The notes beneath the pieces are model-generated. The model worked only from the letters and a program-made list of their open reading frames with translations, searched no databases and was not told the DNA's origin. A stretch of DNA of 64,000 bases from an uncultured Oscillibacter sp. (GTDB lineage Bacteria; Bacillota; Clostridia; Oscillospirales; Oscillospiraceae), in contig CAJUMX010000016.1 of NCBI GenBank assembly GCA_910587705.1, positions 1 to 64,000 of the forward strand, written 5' to 3'. Numbering within the stretch: the stretch's first letter is position 1; every line of letters starts with the position of its first letter. A program made the position numbers and the translations under genes. Positions 31,750-39,356 of the stretch are shown here, piece after piece.

Positions 31750-32889
31750 ATGGCGAAAAGACGTGCCAATGGAGAAGGTAGTATTCGCAAGCGAAAGGAT
31801 GGCCGCTGGGAGGGACGCTACACAGCGGGCCGTGATCCGGTGACCGGGAAGGTGATCTACAAAAATGTCCTCGGCAAGACCCAGGCGGAGGTCAAGGCAA
31901 AACTCAAGGCTGCTATCGAAAAAAGTAATTCGCCGGTTGCAGTTACCGAACGCTATACCGTAGGCCAATGGCTGGATGCCTGGATGGAAAACTACGCCAA
32001 GCTCCAGGTCCGTCCCTCGTCCCACAAGACCTACCAGGGGTTTATTGAGAACCACATCAAGCCCACCCTCGGGGACATCCTGCTGGAAAAGCTGACGGCG
32101 ATGGACCTCCAGCGGTTGTACAAGCATCTGCTGGAAAGCGGCAGGGTGGAGTGTACAGAATCCAGAAGTAAGCCCAAGGGCCTCAGCGTCAAGACGGTGC
32201 GGAACATCAACCAGATGATTTCCTCCGCCCTGAACTGTGCGGTAGGGCAAAAGCTGATTCCCAGTAATCCTACGAAAGGCTGTGTCCTCCCAAAGCTGGA
32301 ACGGAAAGAGATGAAAATCCTGCCGCCGGAGAATCTGGGCACCTTCTTCGAGGAGGCGAGGCGAAGCGGCGTGTTTGAGCTGTACTACATTGACCTCGCA
32401 ACGGGCCTCCGGCGAGGGGAACTGCTTGGGCTGAAATGGAGCGACATTGATCTGGACAAGGGGATCATCCACGTTCGACGACAGGTCCTTCGGCAGAACG
32501 GGGAAGTGGTAGAAGCTCCGCTGAAAACGAAAAATTCCTACCGCAATATTGCGATAGGAGTGGACGCCATCAAAGTCCTCAAAGGCATGGAGCAGAAAGA
32601 TGAGTACGTATTTCCATCGCCATACGGCGGCCCGATGTCCCCGGACAGCGTTCTCCATATGCTGCAACGAGTTCTAAAGACGGCAGGGTTGGAGCGGATA
32701 CGCTTCCACGACCTACGTCACACATTCTCAGTTCTGGCTCTGCAAAACGGCGTAGACGTAAAAACCCTCTCCGCCATGCTGGGGCATTACAGTGCCGGTT
32801 TCACCCTCGACACCTACGCCCATGTGACTACCTCCATGCAGAAGCAGGCGGCGAACGCGGTGGGGAATTTCCTCTCCGGCGCTCTTTGA
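31750..32889 (+). CDS. Tyrosine integrase of the mobilizable element
   Basis: 379 residues in the Tn916/ICE family layout: AP2-like arm-binding domain (GSIRKRKDGRWEGRYTAGRD), core-binding domain (YTVGQWLDAWMENYAKLQVR) and catalytic domain with TGLRRGE (Arg), HDLRHTF (His, Arg), MLGHYS (His) and LDTYAHV (Tyr). ATG 31750 follows AAAGGAGG. It ends 125 bp from the att core in tRNA-Arg, which is therefore its attachment site. Appears intact. Confidence 0.95.
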   Translation: MAKRRANGEGSIRKRKDGRWEGRYTAGRDPVTGKVIYKNVLGKTQAEVKAKLKAAIEKSNSPVAVTERYTVGQWLDAWMENYAKLQVRPSSHKTYQGFIENHIKPTLGDILLEKLTAMDLQRLYKHLLESGRVECTESRSKPKGLSVKTVRNINQMISSALNCAVGQKLIPSNPTKGCVLPKLERKEMKILPPENLGTFFEEARRSGVFELYYIDLATGLRRGELLGLKWSDIDLDKGIIHVRRQVLRQNGEVVEAPLKTKNSYRNIAIGVDAIKVLKGMEQKDEYVFPSPYGGPMSPDSVLHMLQRVLKTAGLERIRFHDLRHTFSVLALQNGVDVKTLSAMLGHYSAGFTLDTYAHVTTSMQKQAANAVGNFLSGAL

Positions 32890-32913
32890 TGATTTCCGCT
32901 CCTAACTCTGGTA

Positions 32914-32932
32914 TGGGTCACGGCTTGGGTCA
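32914..32932 (+). repeat. Paired TGGGTCA repeats, integrase arm site (right end)
   Basis: TGGGTCA-CGGCT-TGGGTCA, 86 bp inside the right core. Same heptamers and spacing as at the left end. Confidence 0.65.
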
Positions 32933-33016
32933 AATCGGAGCCACAAAATTAAATCACCAGAAAAAGTGCAGAAAGCAAGAACAAAACCACGGAAATTCGT
33001 TGAATTTCCGTGGTTT

Positions 33017-33093
33017 TGGTACGCCCTGAGGGATTCGAACCCCCGGCCTTCTGGTCCGTAGCCAGACGCTCTATCCAGCTGAGCTAAGGGCGC
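33017..33093 (-). tRNA. tRNA-Arg (anticodon ACG)
   Basis: 77 nt with encoded CCA. Acceptor GCGCCCT/AGGGCGT, anticodon stem TCTGG/CCAGA with loop CTACGGA (anticodon ACG) and T-loop GTTCGAATC are all present. The 3' 45 bp (33018-33062) are duplicated at 23598-23642, marking it as the integration target that was restored by the element. Confidence 0.97.
33018..33062 (-). repeat. att repeat inside tRNA-Arg (right end)
   Basis: Direct repeat partner of 23598-23642 (45/45 identical). Divergence starts exactly after the anticodon-arm GC. Confidence 0.9.
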
Positions 33094-33228
33094 ATATCCG
33101 GTTCTCTCGGACAGCTTTATCATAATAGCACACTCCTTCTGGAAATGCAAGCCTTTTTTTCGTTTTATCTCGGATTTTTTATCTTATCAAAACACCCCAG
33201 AAATATTGGCCTAAAAGCGCCAGGAAAC

Positions 33229-33280
33229 TTGCAACGACAGCAGCTTTGTGGTATAAACAAAGAAGTAACATATGTAACCC
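33229..33280 (+). promoter_or_regulatory. Promoter and operator candidate of the SorC regulator
   Basis: TTGCAA (33229-33234), 17 nt, TATAAA (33252-33257). Just downstream GTAACATATGTAAC (33265-33278) shares GTAACATA (TATGTTAC) with the dha promoter at 34355, so it may be the regulator's own site. Confidence 0.5.
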
Positions 33281-33303
33281 CCCTGCGCAAAGGAGGAACT
33301 TTC

Positions 33304-34239
33304 GTGGACGCTGGTTTTGAAAAGCGAAAAAAATTAGCCCTCGTGGCCCGCCGCTATTACCTGGAGGATCAAAAGCAAAGCGACATTGCCCAGGAGCTGG
33401 GCGTATCCCGTCCCCTGGTCAGCCGGATGCTGTCCGAAGCCCGGGAACTGGGAATTGTGGAGATCACAGTCCATGAGCCAGGCGCCCGGGCCGCCGGGCT
33501 GCTGGAGCGGCTGCGGTCCTCCAGCTCCGTACGGGGCGGCATTTTGGTGGAGGACGGGGCGGACAACGACGAGACAAACCGTCTGCTTTCCCAAGGAGCT
33601 GTGGAGCTCCTGCGCCAGCTGGGAACTCGCCGCCTGGGGGTGGGCTGGGGATACCTGATCGGGCAGCTGGTAACCTGGCTGGAGGAAAATCCCCAGCTGG
33701 GCAGCGCCGTTACCGATATTTGTCCCCTGGTGGGCAACGCCAGCATTCCCGCCCGCAATTATCAATCCAACGAAAATGTCCGGTTGATGGCCCAGCAGTT
33801 GGGGGCTGCTCCTCATTTCCTCTACCTTCCGGCTCTGCCGGACAGCCTGGAGGAAAAACAGGTCCTGTGCTCCACCGAGATTTACCGCCAAATTTACCAG
33901 GCCTGGGAGACTCTTGACACCGCGTTGGTTAACATCGGGGATTACCCCTCCAGCCCCGACTTTGCCTCCCTGGTGCGGTACGGCAGCCTGCTTCAGCGTC
34001 AGCGGGCCTGTGGGCGGATGCTGATTTATTACTTCAACCAGGATGGTACCGTCATCCAGTCGGACCTGGATTTCGCCATCCAGATTCCCCTTGACGTCCT
34101 GCGGCGGTGTCCCAATATCATTGGGGTATGTTCCGCCAACACCAGCGCGAAAGCCTTGGAAGGGGCTTTGAAAACCGGTATATTCACCCATTTGGCAGCT
34201 CGGTCGAAGCTGGTGAAGGCCCTGTTTGACAACCAGTAG
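33304..34239 (+). CDS. SorC/DeoR-type sugar-binding transcriptional regulator
   Basis: GTG 33304 lies 7 nt after AAAGGAGG. The N-terminal HTH (LEDQKQSDIAQELGVSRPLV, then SRMLSEARELGIVEITV) is followed by a SorC/LsrR effector domain of about 250 residues (LGVGWGYLIGQLVTW, SANTSAKALEGALKTGIFTH). Members bind phosphorylated sugars and control adjacent operons. It precedes dhaL-dhaK-lsrF-like genes by about 190 bp and probably represses them until their phosphorylated substrate appears. Confidence 0.85.
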   Translation: MDAGFEKRKKLALVARRYYLEDQKQSDIAQELGVSRPLVSRMLSEARELGIVEITVHEPGARAAGLLERLRSSSSVRGGILVEDGADNDETNRLLSQGAVELLRQLGTRRLGVGWGYLIGQLVTWLEENPQLGSAVTDICPLVGNASIPARNYQSNENVRLMAQQLGAAPHFLYLPALPDSLEEKQVLCSTEIYRQIYQAWETLDTALVNIGDYPSSPDFASLVRYGSLLQRQRACGRMLIYYFNQDGTVIQSDLDFAIQIPLDVLRRCPNIIGVCSANTSAKALEGALKTGIFTHLAARSKLVKALFDNQ

Positions 34240-34353
34240 CATTTGTAACTCCCTGAATCGCTGCGGCGATTTGGGGAGGTTTCTTTTTTGTGCATTATAT
34301 ATAGTTTACCGATAAAGTAACTGGTAATAACAGGGAAAAACGCCTCCAAGGAT

Positions 34354-34382
34354 TGACTTATGTTACACCGTGTGATATTGTC
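34354..34382 (+). promoter_or_regulatory. Promoter of the dhaL operon
   Basis: TTGACT, 17 nt, TATTGT in front of dhaL. The spacer contains TATGTTAC, shared with the site before the SorC gene, consistent with SorC control. Confidence 0.5.
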
Positions 34383-34428
34383 TTTGCACAGACGTAACCA
34401 GCCTGTCATGTTTAGGAGGTGACAAAAA

Positions 34429-35037
34429 ATGACAAAAGCCGAATTTGCCGCTCGGCTGAAGCGCGCCTGCGCGTCGGTACTGGCGGCGGAGGACGAACTG
34501 ACGGAGATTGACTCCCGGTTTGGCGACGCGGATCACGGCCTGACGATGGCTAAAATCGCCGGGGCGATTTCCACCGCAGTGGATCAGGCAGAGGGGGGCA
34601 TTCAAGCGATGCTGGACGACGCAGCCATGGCCGTTATGACGCTGAACGGCGGCAGCGCGGTCCCCCTGTGGAACACGTGGCTGGACGGGATGCAGGAGGA
34701 AGCCCCGGAGGGGAACGAGATCGACGTACCGGGACTCCAGGCCATCTTTGCCCGGGCGCTGGAGACATTGGACGACATGTCCGGGGCCAAGGTGGGCGAC
34801 AAGACCATGATGGACGCGCTGATTCCCGCCAGCCGGGCCATTATTTCCTTCCAGGGGAGCGACGAGGCCGCCCTGTTTGCCGCCGCCGCTCAAGCTGCCG
34901 CCCAGGGGGCGGAGGACAGCAAGCGGTTCGTGTCCAAATTTGGGCGGGCCAAGAGCTACGGTGAAAAGACCATCGGCACCCCGGACGCCGGAGCGGTGTC
35001 CATGTCCTATTTCTTCCAGGGCCTGGCGCAGGCCTGA
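34429..35037 (+). CDS. dhaL: Dihydroxyacetone-kinase-type subunit L (DhaL)
   Basis: ATG 34429 follows AGGAGGTG. The nucleotide-binding Asp cluster IDSRFGDADHGLTM lies near residues 27-40, as in DhaL/Dak2 proteins, with a Gly/Ala-rich helical barrel (DDMSGAKVGDKTMMDALIPA). It supplies ADP/ATP to DhaK. About 202 residues, full length. The order L-K with an LsrF-like enzyme, and no DhaM, suggests ATP-dependent phosphorylation of a C3-C6 keto-sugar rather than PTS-driven dihydroxyacetone use. Confidence 0.85.
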   Translation: MTKAEFAARLKRACASVLAAEDELTEIDSRFGDADHGLTMAKIAGAISTAVDQAEGGIQAMLDDAAMAVMTLNGGSAVPLWNTWLDGMQEEAPEGNEIDVPGLQAIFARALETLDDMSGAKVGDKTMMDALIPASRAIISFQGSDEAALFAAAAQAAAQGAEDSKRFVSKFGRAKSYGEKTIGTPDAGAVSMSYFFQGLAQA

Positions 35038-35061
35038 AATCTTAAAGGAGAGGTATTCCAT

Positions 35062-36060
35062 ATGAAAATGAAGAAATTTATCAACGCCCCCGAGACCATC
35101 ACCGACGAGGAGCTCATCGGCTTGGGGCTGGCTTATCCCGACATCCTGGATGTGGACGGCCATTTGGTCATCAGCAAGGATCTGGCAAACGCGGACCGGG
35201 TTACCATTGTCACCTACGGCGGCTCCGGCCACGAGCCTGCCCAGGCCGGGTTTGTGGGCAAGGGCATGCTGGACGTCCAAGCCGTGGGCGACATCTTTGC
35301 CGCCCCCAACGGACAGCTGGTGTTCGACGCCATGAAGCTGGCGGACAAGGGCCACGGCGTGCTGCTGCTGACGCTGAACTACGCCGGAGATCAGCTGGCG
35401 GGCAAGCAGGCCATGAAGCTGGCGCAGAAGGCGGGGCTGAACGTCCGCCAGGTGGTCACCGGAGAAGAGATTCAATACGACCCCAGTGGCGAGGACAACA
35501 AGCGGGGTCTGGCCGGAGCCGTGGCCCTGTACCACATCGCCGCCGCTGCCGCCCGCGAGGGCAAAAGCCTGGATGAGGTGGCCGCCATCGCCCAGCGCTA
35601 CGCAGACAGCATGGCCTCCGTCACCGTAAAATCCACCGACGCCACCCATCCCCAGAACGGCATGTCCTTCGGCGACCTGGGGGAGACGGACCTGATGGAG
35701 ATTGGCGCAGGCCAGCACGGCGAGGGCGGCGGCGTTCGAGTGCCCATGATGTCCTCCAAGGACACCGTGGCCACGGTGGCGGAAGCCCTGTGCAAAAACC
35801 TGGAGCTGAAAGCCGGAGACAAGACCTTCGTCATGATCAACGGCTGCGGAGCCACCACCATGATGGAGATGCTGGTGCTGTTCAAGGACACGGTGGAGTT
35901 CTTGAAGGCCAAGGGTGTGGAGGTCGTGGCCAGCATGGTGGGCGAGATTCTCACCGTTCAGGAGGCAGGCGGCTTCCAGATGAACATTGCCAAGTGGGAC
36001 GAGGAGTTTATCCGCCTGTGGGGCGCTCCTTGCCACACCCCCGCCTACAGCAAGGAATAA
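35062..36060 (+). CDS. dhaK: Dihydroxyacetone-kinase-type subunit K (DhaK)
   Basis: 333 residues. Signature YGGSGHEPAQAGFVGKGMLD near residue 52 and a substrate-binding His in EIGAGQHGEGGG near residue 220, where DhaK forms a hemiaminal with the carbonyl of its substrate. Start ATG 35062 behind GGAGAGG. It pairs with DhaL 24 bp upstream. The paralogue type and neighbours (LsrF-like, DUF1097) make a substrate other than dihydroxyacetone likely, for example a tetrulose or a branched keto-sugar. This is inference. Confidence 0.85.
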   Translation: MKMKKFINAPETITDEELIGLGLAYPDILDVDGHLVISKDLANADRVTIVTYGGSGHEPAQAGFVGKGMLDVQAVGDIFAAPNGQLVFDAMKLADKGHGVLLLTLNYAGDQLAGKQAMKLAQKAGLNVRQVVTGEEIQYDPSGEDNKRGLAGAVALYHIAAAAAREGKSLDEVAAIAQRYADSMASVTVKSTDATHPQNGMSFGDLGETDLMEIGAGQHGEGGGVRVPMMSSKDTVATVAEALCKNLELKAGDKTFVMINGCGATTMMEMLVLFKDTVEFLKAKGVEVVASMVGEILTVQEAGGFQMNIAKWDEEFIRLWGAPCHTPAYSKE

Positions 36061-36063
36061 GCC

Positions 36064-36948
36064 ATGGCAGATAATATCGGAAACAAGGCCGCCCACGATT
36101 ATCACCTGGACGTTCCCGCCACTCAAGAGGGCTTCCATGTAAAGGGCGCGGCCCACTGCGGCTGGGGCATGAAGGCCCGGCTGTCCCGGATGTTCGACCC
36201 CAAGTCCGGAAACACCGTCATGCTGGCCTTTGACCACGGCTACATCATGGGCCCCACCGCTGGTCTGGAGCGGATCGACTTGGTGATTCCGCCCCTGATT
36301 CCCTATGTAAACGTGCTGATGGGCACCCGGGGTACCTTCCAGTCCTGCATCTCCCCCGCCGACCAGGTGGGACGCTGCCTCCGGGTGACCTATGACTCCA
36401 CGGTGCTTTACGACGACATGTCGAACGGCGGCGGCTTCGCCAGCGACATGGAAAACGCCCTGCGGATGAACGCCGACTGCGTGGCGGTGCAGACCTTCAT
36501 CGGCGCTCCTGGCGAAAGCCGCTCCCTGGAGCTCCTCTGCCGGACTGCCGACGCCGGGGCCCGGTACGGCATGCCCACTCTGGGCGTAGTGGCCGTGGGC
36601 AAGGAGATGGCGCGGACGGAGAAGTTCTTCCTTCTGGCCACAAGGGTGCTGGCGGAGAACGGAGCTAACATCGTCAAGAGCTATTACTGCGAGGGCTTTG
36701 AGCGGGTGGCCGCCGCCTGCCCCGTCCCCATTGTCATTGCCGGAGGCAAAAAGCTGCCGGAGCTAGAGGCCCTGGAGATGGCCTGGAAGGCCATTCAGGA
36801 GGGGGCCCATGGAGTGGATATGGGCCGGAACATCTTCCAGTCCGACTCTCCGGCGGGCATGGCCCAGGCCATCGGCAAGGTGGTCCACGAGGGCTACACC
36901 CCCACCCAGGCCTATGAGGTCTATCAGGAAGTGAAAAACCAGCAGTAA
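36064..36948 (+). CDS. LsrF/class I aldolase family enzyme
   Basis: The 294-residue TIM barrel has VMLAFDHGYIMGPTAGLERI, then GAPGESRSLELL, the Schiff-base Lys in IVKSYYCEGFERV and a phosphate-binding end (IVIAGGKKLPELEALEMAWK, GVDMGRNIFQ). These are features of LsrF (3-hydroxy-5-phosphonooxypentane-2,4-dione thiolase) and DhnA/FbaB aldolases. It starts 4 bp after dhaK. It would cleave or acyl-transfer the product of the DhaKL kinase. True AI-2 processing is not proven, as LsrK and LsrB are missing. Confidence 0.8.
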   Translation: MADNIGNKAAHDYHLDVPATQEGFHVKGAAHCGWGMKARLSRMFDPKSGNTVMLAFDHGYIMGPTAGLERIDLVIPPLIPYVNVLMGTRGTFQSCISPADQVGRCLRVTYDSTVLYDDMSNGGGFASDMENALRMNADCVAVQTFIGAPGESRSLELLCRTADAGARYGMPTLGVVAVGKEMARTEKFFLLATRVLAENGANIVKSYYCEGFERVAAACPVPIVIAGGKKLPELEALEMAWKAIQEGAHGVDMGRNIFQSDSPAGMAQAIGKVVHEGYTPTQAYEVYQEVKNQQ

Positions 36949-36959
36949 GCATAAAAAGA

Positions 36960-36979
36960 GAGGGCCCCGAAGGGCCCTC
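36960..36979 (+). terminator. GC-rich hairpin after the aldolase gene
   Basis: GAGGGCCC-CGAA-GGGCCCTC immediately after the stop. No U-run follows, so it may be a partial terminator or an mRNA-stabilising element before the next structured leader. Confidence 0.5.
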
Positions 36980-37003
36980 CCCACAGCGCGAACGACCAAG
37001 GCC

Positions 37004-37087
37004 GCTTCCATCGGGCAAGGATGGAAGCGAGGTCCCCCGCGTCAATTATTATACACCCTTCCAACCACAATTGCAACGCGGGGGACC
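37004..37087 (+). promoter_or_regulatory. Structured leader before the DUF1097 gene
   Basis: Two successive hairpins: GCTTCCATC/GATGGAAGC (37004-37028) and a perfect 12-bp stem GGTCCCCCGCGT/ACGCGGGGGACC (37031-37087, 33-nt loop). GGGGTCCC at the ribosome site (about 37106-37113) could compete for the same strand. This suggests translational or attenuation control; no known riboswitch class is recognised. Confidence 0.4.
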
Positions 37088-37116
37088 CATTTTATTTTGA
37101 GAAAGGGGTCCCTCCC

Positions 37117-37635
37117 ATGAATGCAAAAAAATACTTACCCATTGCTCTTTTCATCGGCTTTCAGGCCTTTGTACTCCAGGCCCTCGATCAGGCCATCTGC
37201 GCTGGTATCCCGCCGCTGGCTGCCGGGGGCGGCTGGATTTCCTTCCAAGCCTGGGCCATGTACTTCCTGGGCGGCTGCACGCCCAAGGGGGGTGCACGGG
37301 CGCTGATCGGCTATCTGCTCGGCATGGCCGCATCCATCGCCATTATGGTGGGAGGCGGCGCGCTGGGCGGACTAGGCTTCTGGGCTATGCCCGTCATCCT
37401 GCTGATTTTGGTACCCGTCATTCTCTATCTGGATATCGCCCCTGAAATGATCAATTTTGTCCCCGCCGTGTTTGTGGGCGCAGGCGTATTTTTCGGTGTG
37501 ATGAGCTATGTTCCCGGCGCCAGCTTTTCCAACGCGTTTATTGCCGAGGGCGTGTACTGCGTCATTGGCCTAGTCTTTGGCTATATCACCATCACCTTCC
37601 GGGGCTGGTACGAAGAGAAGTACGTCAATCCGTAA
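37117..37635 (+). CDS. DUF1097-like membrane protein
   Basis: ATG 37117 follows GAAAGGGG. The 172 residues hold five or six membrane helices (LPIALFIGFQAFVLQALDQA, GMAASIAIMVGGGALGG, VILLILVPVILYLDI, FVPAVFVGAGVFFGVM, YCVIGLVFGYITITF). The family is of unknown function. Its place in this operon makes it a candidate permease or channel for the substrate of the DhaKL/LsrF-like pathway, which otherwise has no transporter. Confidence 0.7.
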   Translation: MNAKKYLPIALFIGFQAFVLQALDQAICAGIPPLAAGGGWISFQAWAMYFLGGCTPKGGARALIGYLLGMAASIAIMVGGGALGGLGFWAMPVILLILVPVILYLDIAPEMINFVPAVFVGAGVFFGVMSYVPGASFSNAFIAEGVYCVIGLVFGYITITFRGWYEEKYVNP

Positions 37636-37670
37636 TACACAGGCTCTGCCTGTTATAAGGAGGAAACATT

Positions 37671-37994
37671 ATGTCCGCTGAGTATATGCACATTGGAATC
37701 CCCATCACCAACCGCAAGCCCAATATGGTCTACAACGAAGGGGCCAAATTCTGGGTCAGCAACGTAGATGACTACGACTACAAAATCGAGTATCTGAAAT
37801 TTGAGGAGGGTACCCCCTTCCCCGAGGACATCCACCGCCATCCCCACGTGGCCTACAAGGTGGATGATCTGGAGAAATACGTGGCCGACGCCGACAGCGT
37901 GATCTGCGGTCCCATGACAGCCAATGAAAAAGGCGACCGGCTGGCCTTCGTCTGGAAGGACGGGGCAATCCTGGAGCTCTATCAGGAGGCTTGA
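37671..37994 (+). CDS. VOC-superfamily (glyoxalase-like) protein
   Basis: ATG 37671 follows AAGGAGG. The 107 residues contain one VOC unit: HIGIPITN, the His pair DIHRHPHVAYKVDDLEKYV and a final AFVWKDGAILELYQEA with Glu as a metal ligand. It is probably a lyase or isomerase of a keto-acid or keto-sugar, acting as a homodimer. It is the last gene of the dha-lsrF-like operon. Reaction unknown. Confidence 0.7.
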   Translation: MSAEYMHIGIPITNRKPNMVYNEGAKFWVSNVDDYDYKIEYLKFEEGTPFPEDIHRHPHVAYKVDDLEKYVADADSVICGPMTANEKGDRLAFVWKDGAILELYQEA

Positions 37995-38013
37995 GCACTC
38001 CCCCACAGCGGCC

Positions 38014-38050
38014 AAGGGCCCGGTCAGGCATTGCACCTGGCCGGGCCTTT
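38014..38050 (+). terminator. Terminator of the dha/VOC operon
   Basis: AAGGGCCCGGTCAGG pairs with CCTGGCCGGGCCTT (one bulge) followed by TTTCTCT. Confidence 0.8.
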
Positions 38051-38064
38051 CTCTGCTTCCAATG

Positions 38065-38102
38065 GGAAAGCGCTTGCAATTCTCAGGGCCGCTTGCTATA
38101 CT
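38065..38102 (+). promoter_or_regulatory. Malic-enzyme promoter with cre/LacI-type operator
   Basis: TTGCAA (38074-38079), 17 nt, TATACT (38097-38102). GGAAAGCGCTTGC (38065-38077) overlaps the -35 and has the central CG dyad of CcpA/LacI-family sites. Binding would repress. Confidence 0.55.
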
Positions 38103-38180
38103 GTATGTCGTGAAACATACCCCGGCGGGACGGCGTATGAGAGGCAGGTGCCGCCCGGCGGGCAAGGAGGAATGAACAGC

Positions 38181-39353
38181 ATGGATTACGCAAAGGAATC
38201 CCTCCGGCTTCATGGGGAGTGGAAGGGAAAAATTGAGGTTGTGGCCACCGTTCCCGTGGAGACCAAGGACGATTTGAGCCTGGCCTACACCCCCGGCGTG
38301 GCGGAGCCCTGCCTGGAAATTCAAAAAGACCGCAGCAAAAGCTATGAGCTCACCCGGCGGCACAACCTCTGCGCCGTCATTACCGACGGCTCCGCCGTCC
38401 TGGGGCTGGGCGACATCGGTCCCGAGGCGGGCATGCCCGTGATGGAGGGCAAGTGCGTCCTCTTCAAGGCCTTCGGCGGCGTGGACGCCTTCCCCCTCTG
38501 CGTGAAAACTCACGATGTGGACGAATTTGTCAACGCCGTGTGGCTGATGTCCGGCTCCTTCGGCGGCGTCAACCTGGAGGACATCGCCGCTCCCCGGTGC
38601 TTTGAGATCGAGCGGAAGCTGAAGGAAAAATGCGATATCCCCATTTTCCACGACGACCAGCATGGCACCGCCATCATCACCCTGGCGGGCCTGACCAACG
38701 CGTTGAAGGTCGTGGGCAAGAAAAGGGAGGATGTGAAGGTGGTCACCTCCGGCGCGGGGGCCGCCGCCGTCTCCATCGTGAAGCTGCTGCTGTCCGCGGG
38801 CTTTCCAAACATCACCATGTGCGACCGGAAGGGAGCGATTTACCAGGGGCGGGAGGGTCTGAACTGGATCAAGGAGGAGATGGCCCAGGTGACGAACCTG
38901 GAGAAGCAGGCCGGAAGTCTGGCCGACGCCTTGGCGGGCGCGGACGTGTTTATCGGCGTCTCCGCTCCGGGGACGGTTACCGCGGAAATGGTGAAAACCA
39001 TGAACCGGGACGCCATCGTCTTTGCCTGCGCCAACCCCACGCCGGAGATTTTCCCAGACGAGGCCAAGGCCGGTGGGGCGGCGGTGGTCGCCACCGGCCG
39101 GAGCGACTACCCCAACCAGATCAACAACGTTCTGGCTTTTCCCGGCGTGTTCCGGGGGACCTTTGACGTGCGAGCCAGCGACATCAACGAGGAGATGAAG
39201 ATGGCGGCCGCCAGAGCCCTGGCAGACCTGATTTCCGAAGGGGAGCTGAACGCCGATTACATCATCCCCAAGGCCTTTGACAAGCGGGTGGGCCCCGCCG
39301 TGGCCAAGGCTGTGGCCGAGGCCGCCAGAACCTCCGGTGTGGCCAGACTGTAA
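38181..39353 (+). CDS. NAD(P)-dependent malic enzyme
   Basis: ATG 38181 lies 10 nt after AAGGAGG (an ATG at 38172 is too close). The 390-residue protein is the short bacterial form: N-terminal YTPGVAEPCLEIQKD, catalytic FKAFGGVDAFPL, metal ligands in IPIFHDDQHGTAIIT and a Rossmann motif VTSGAGAAAVSIVKLL. It oxidatively decarboxylates malate to pyruvate. It lacks the phosphotransacetylase extension of MaeB. Its product joins pyruvate use by NifJ encoded next door. Cofactor preference cannot be read from the sequence. Confidence 0.92.
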   Translation: MDYAKESLRLHGEWKGKIEVVATVPVETKDDLSLAYTPGVAEPCLEIQKDRSKSYELTRRHNLCAVITDGSAVLGLGDIGPEAGMPVMEGKCVLFKAFGGVDAFPLCVKTHDVDEFVNAVWLMSGSFGGVNLEDIAAPRCFEIERKLKEKCDIPIFHDDQHGTAIITLAGLTNALKVVGKKREDVKVVTSGAGAAAVSIVKLLLSAGFPNITMCDRKGAIYQGREGLNWIKEEMAQVTNLEKQAGSLADALAGADVFIGVSAPGTVTAEMVKTMNRDAIVFACANPTPEIFPDEAKAGGAAVVATGRSDYPNQINNVLAFPGVFRGTFDVRASDINEEMKMAAARALADLISEGELNADYIIPKAFDKRVGPAVAKAVAEAARTSGVARL

Positions 39354-39356
39354 GCG

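Noticed and set aside
34363..36237. Minus-strand open frame (624 codons) opposite dhaL and dhaK
   Set aside because: Same antisense pattern, no motifs, no ribosome site.
34429..36948. A complete lsr (AI-2) operon
   Set aside because: There is no LsrK, LsrB or LsrACD; only an LsrF-like enzyme and a SorC-type regulator are present.
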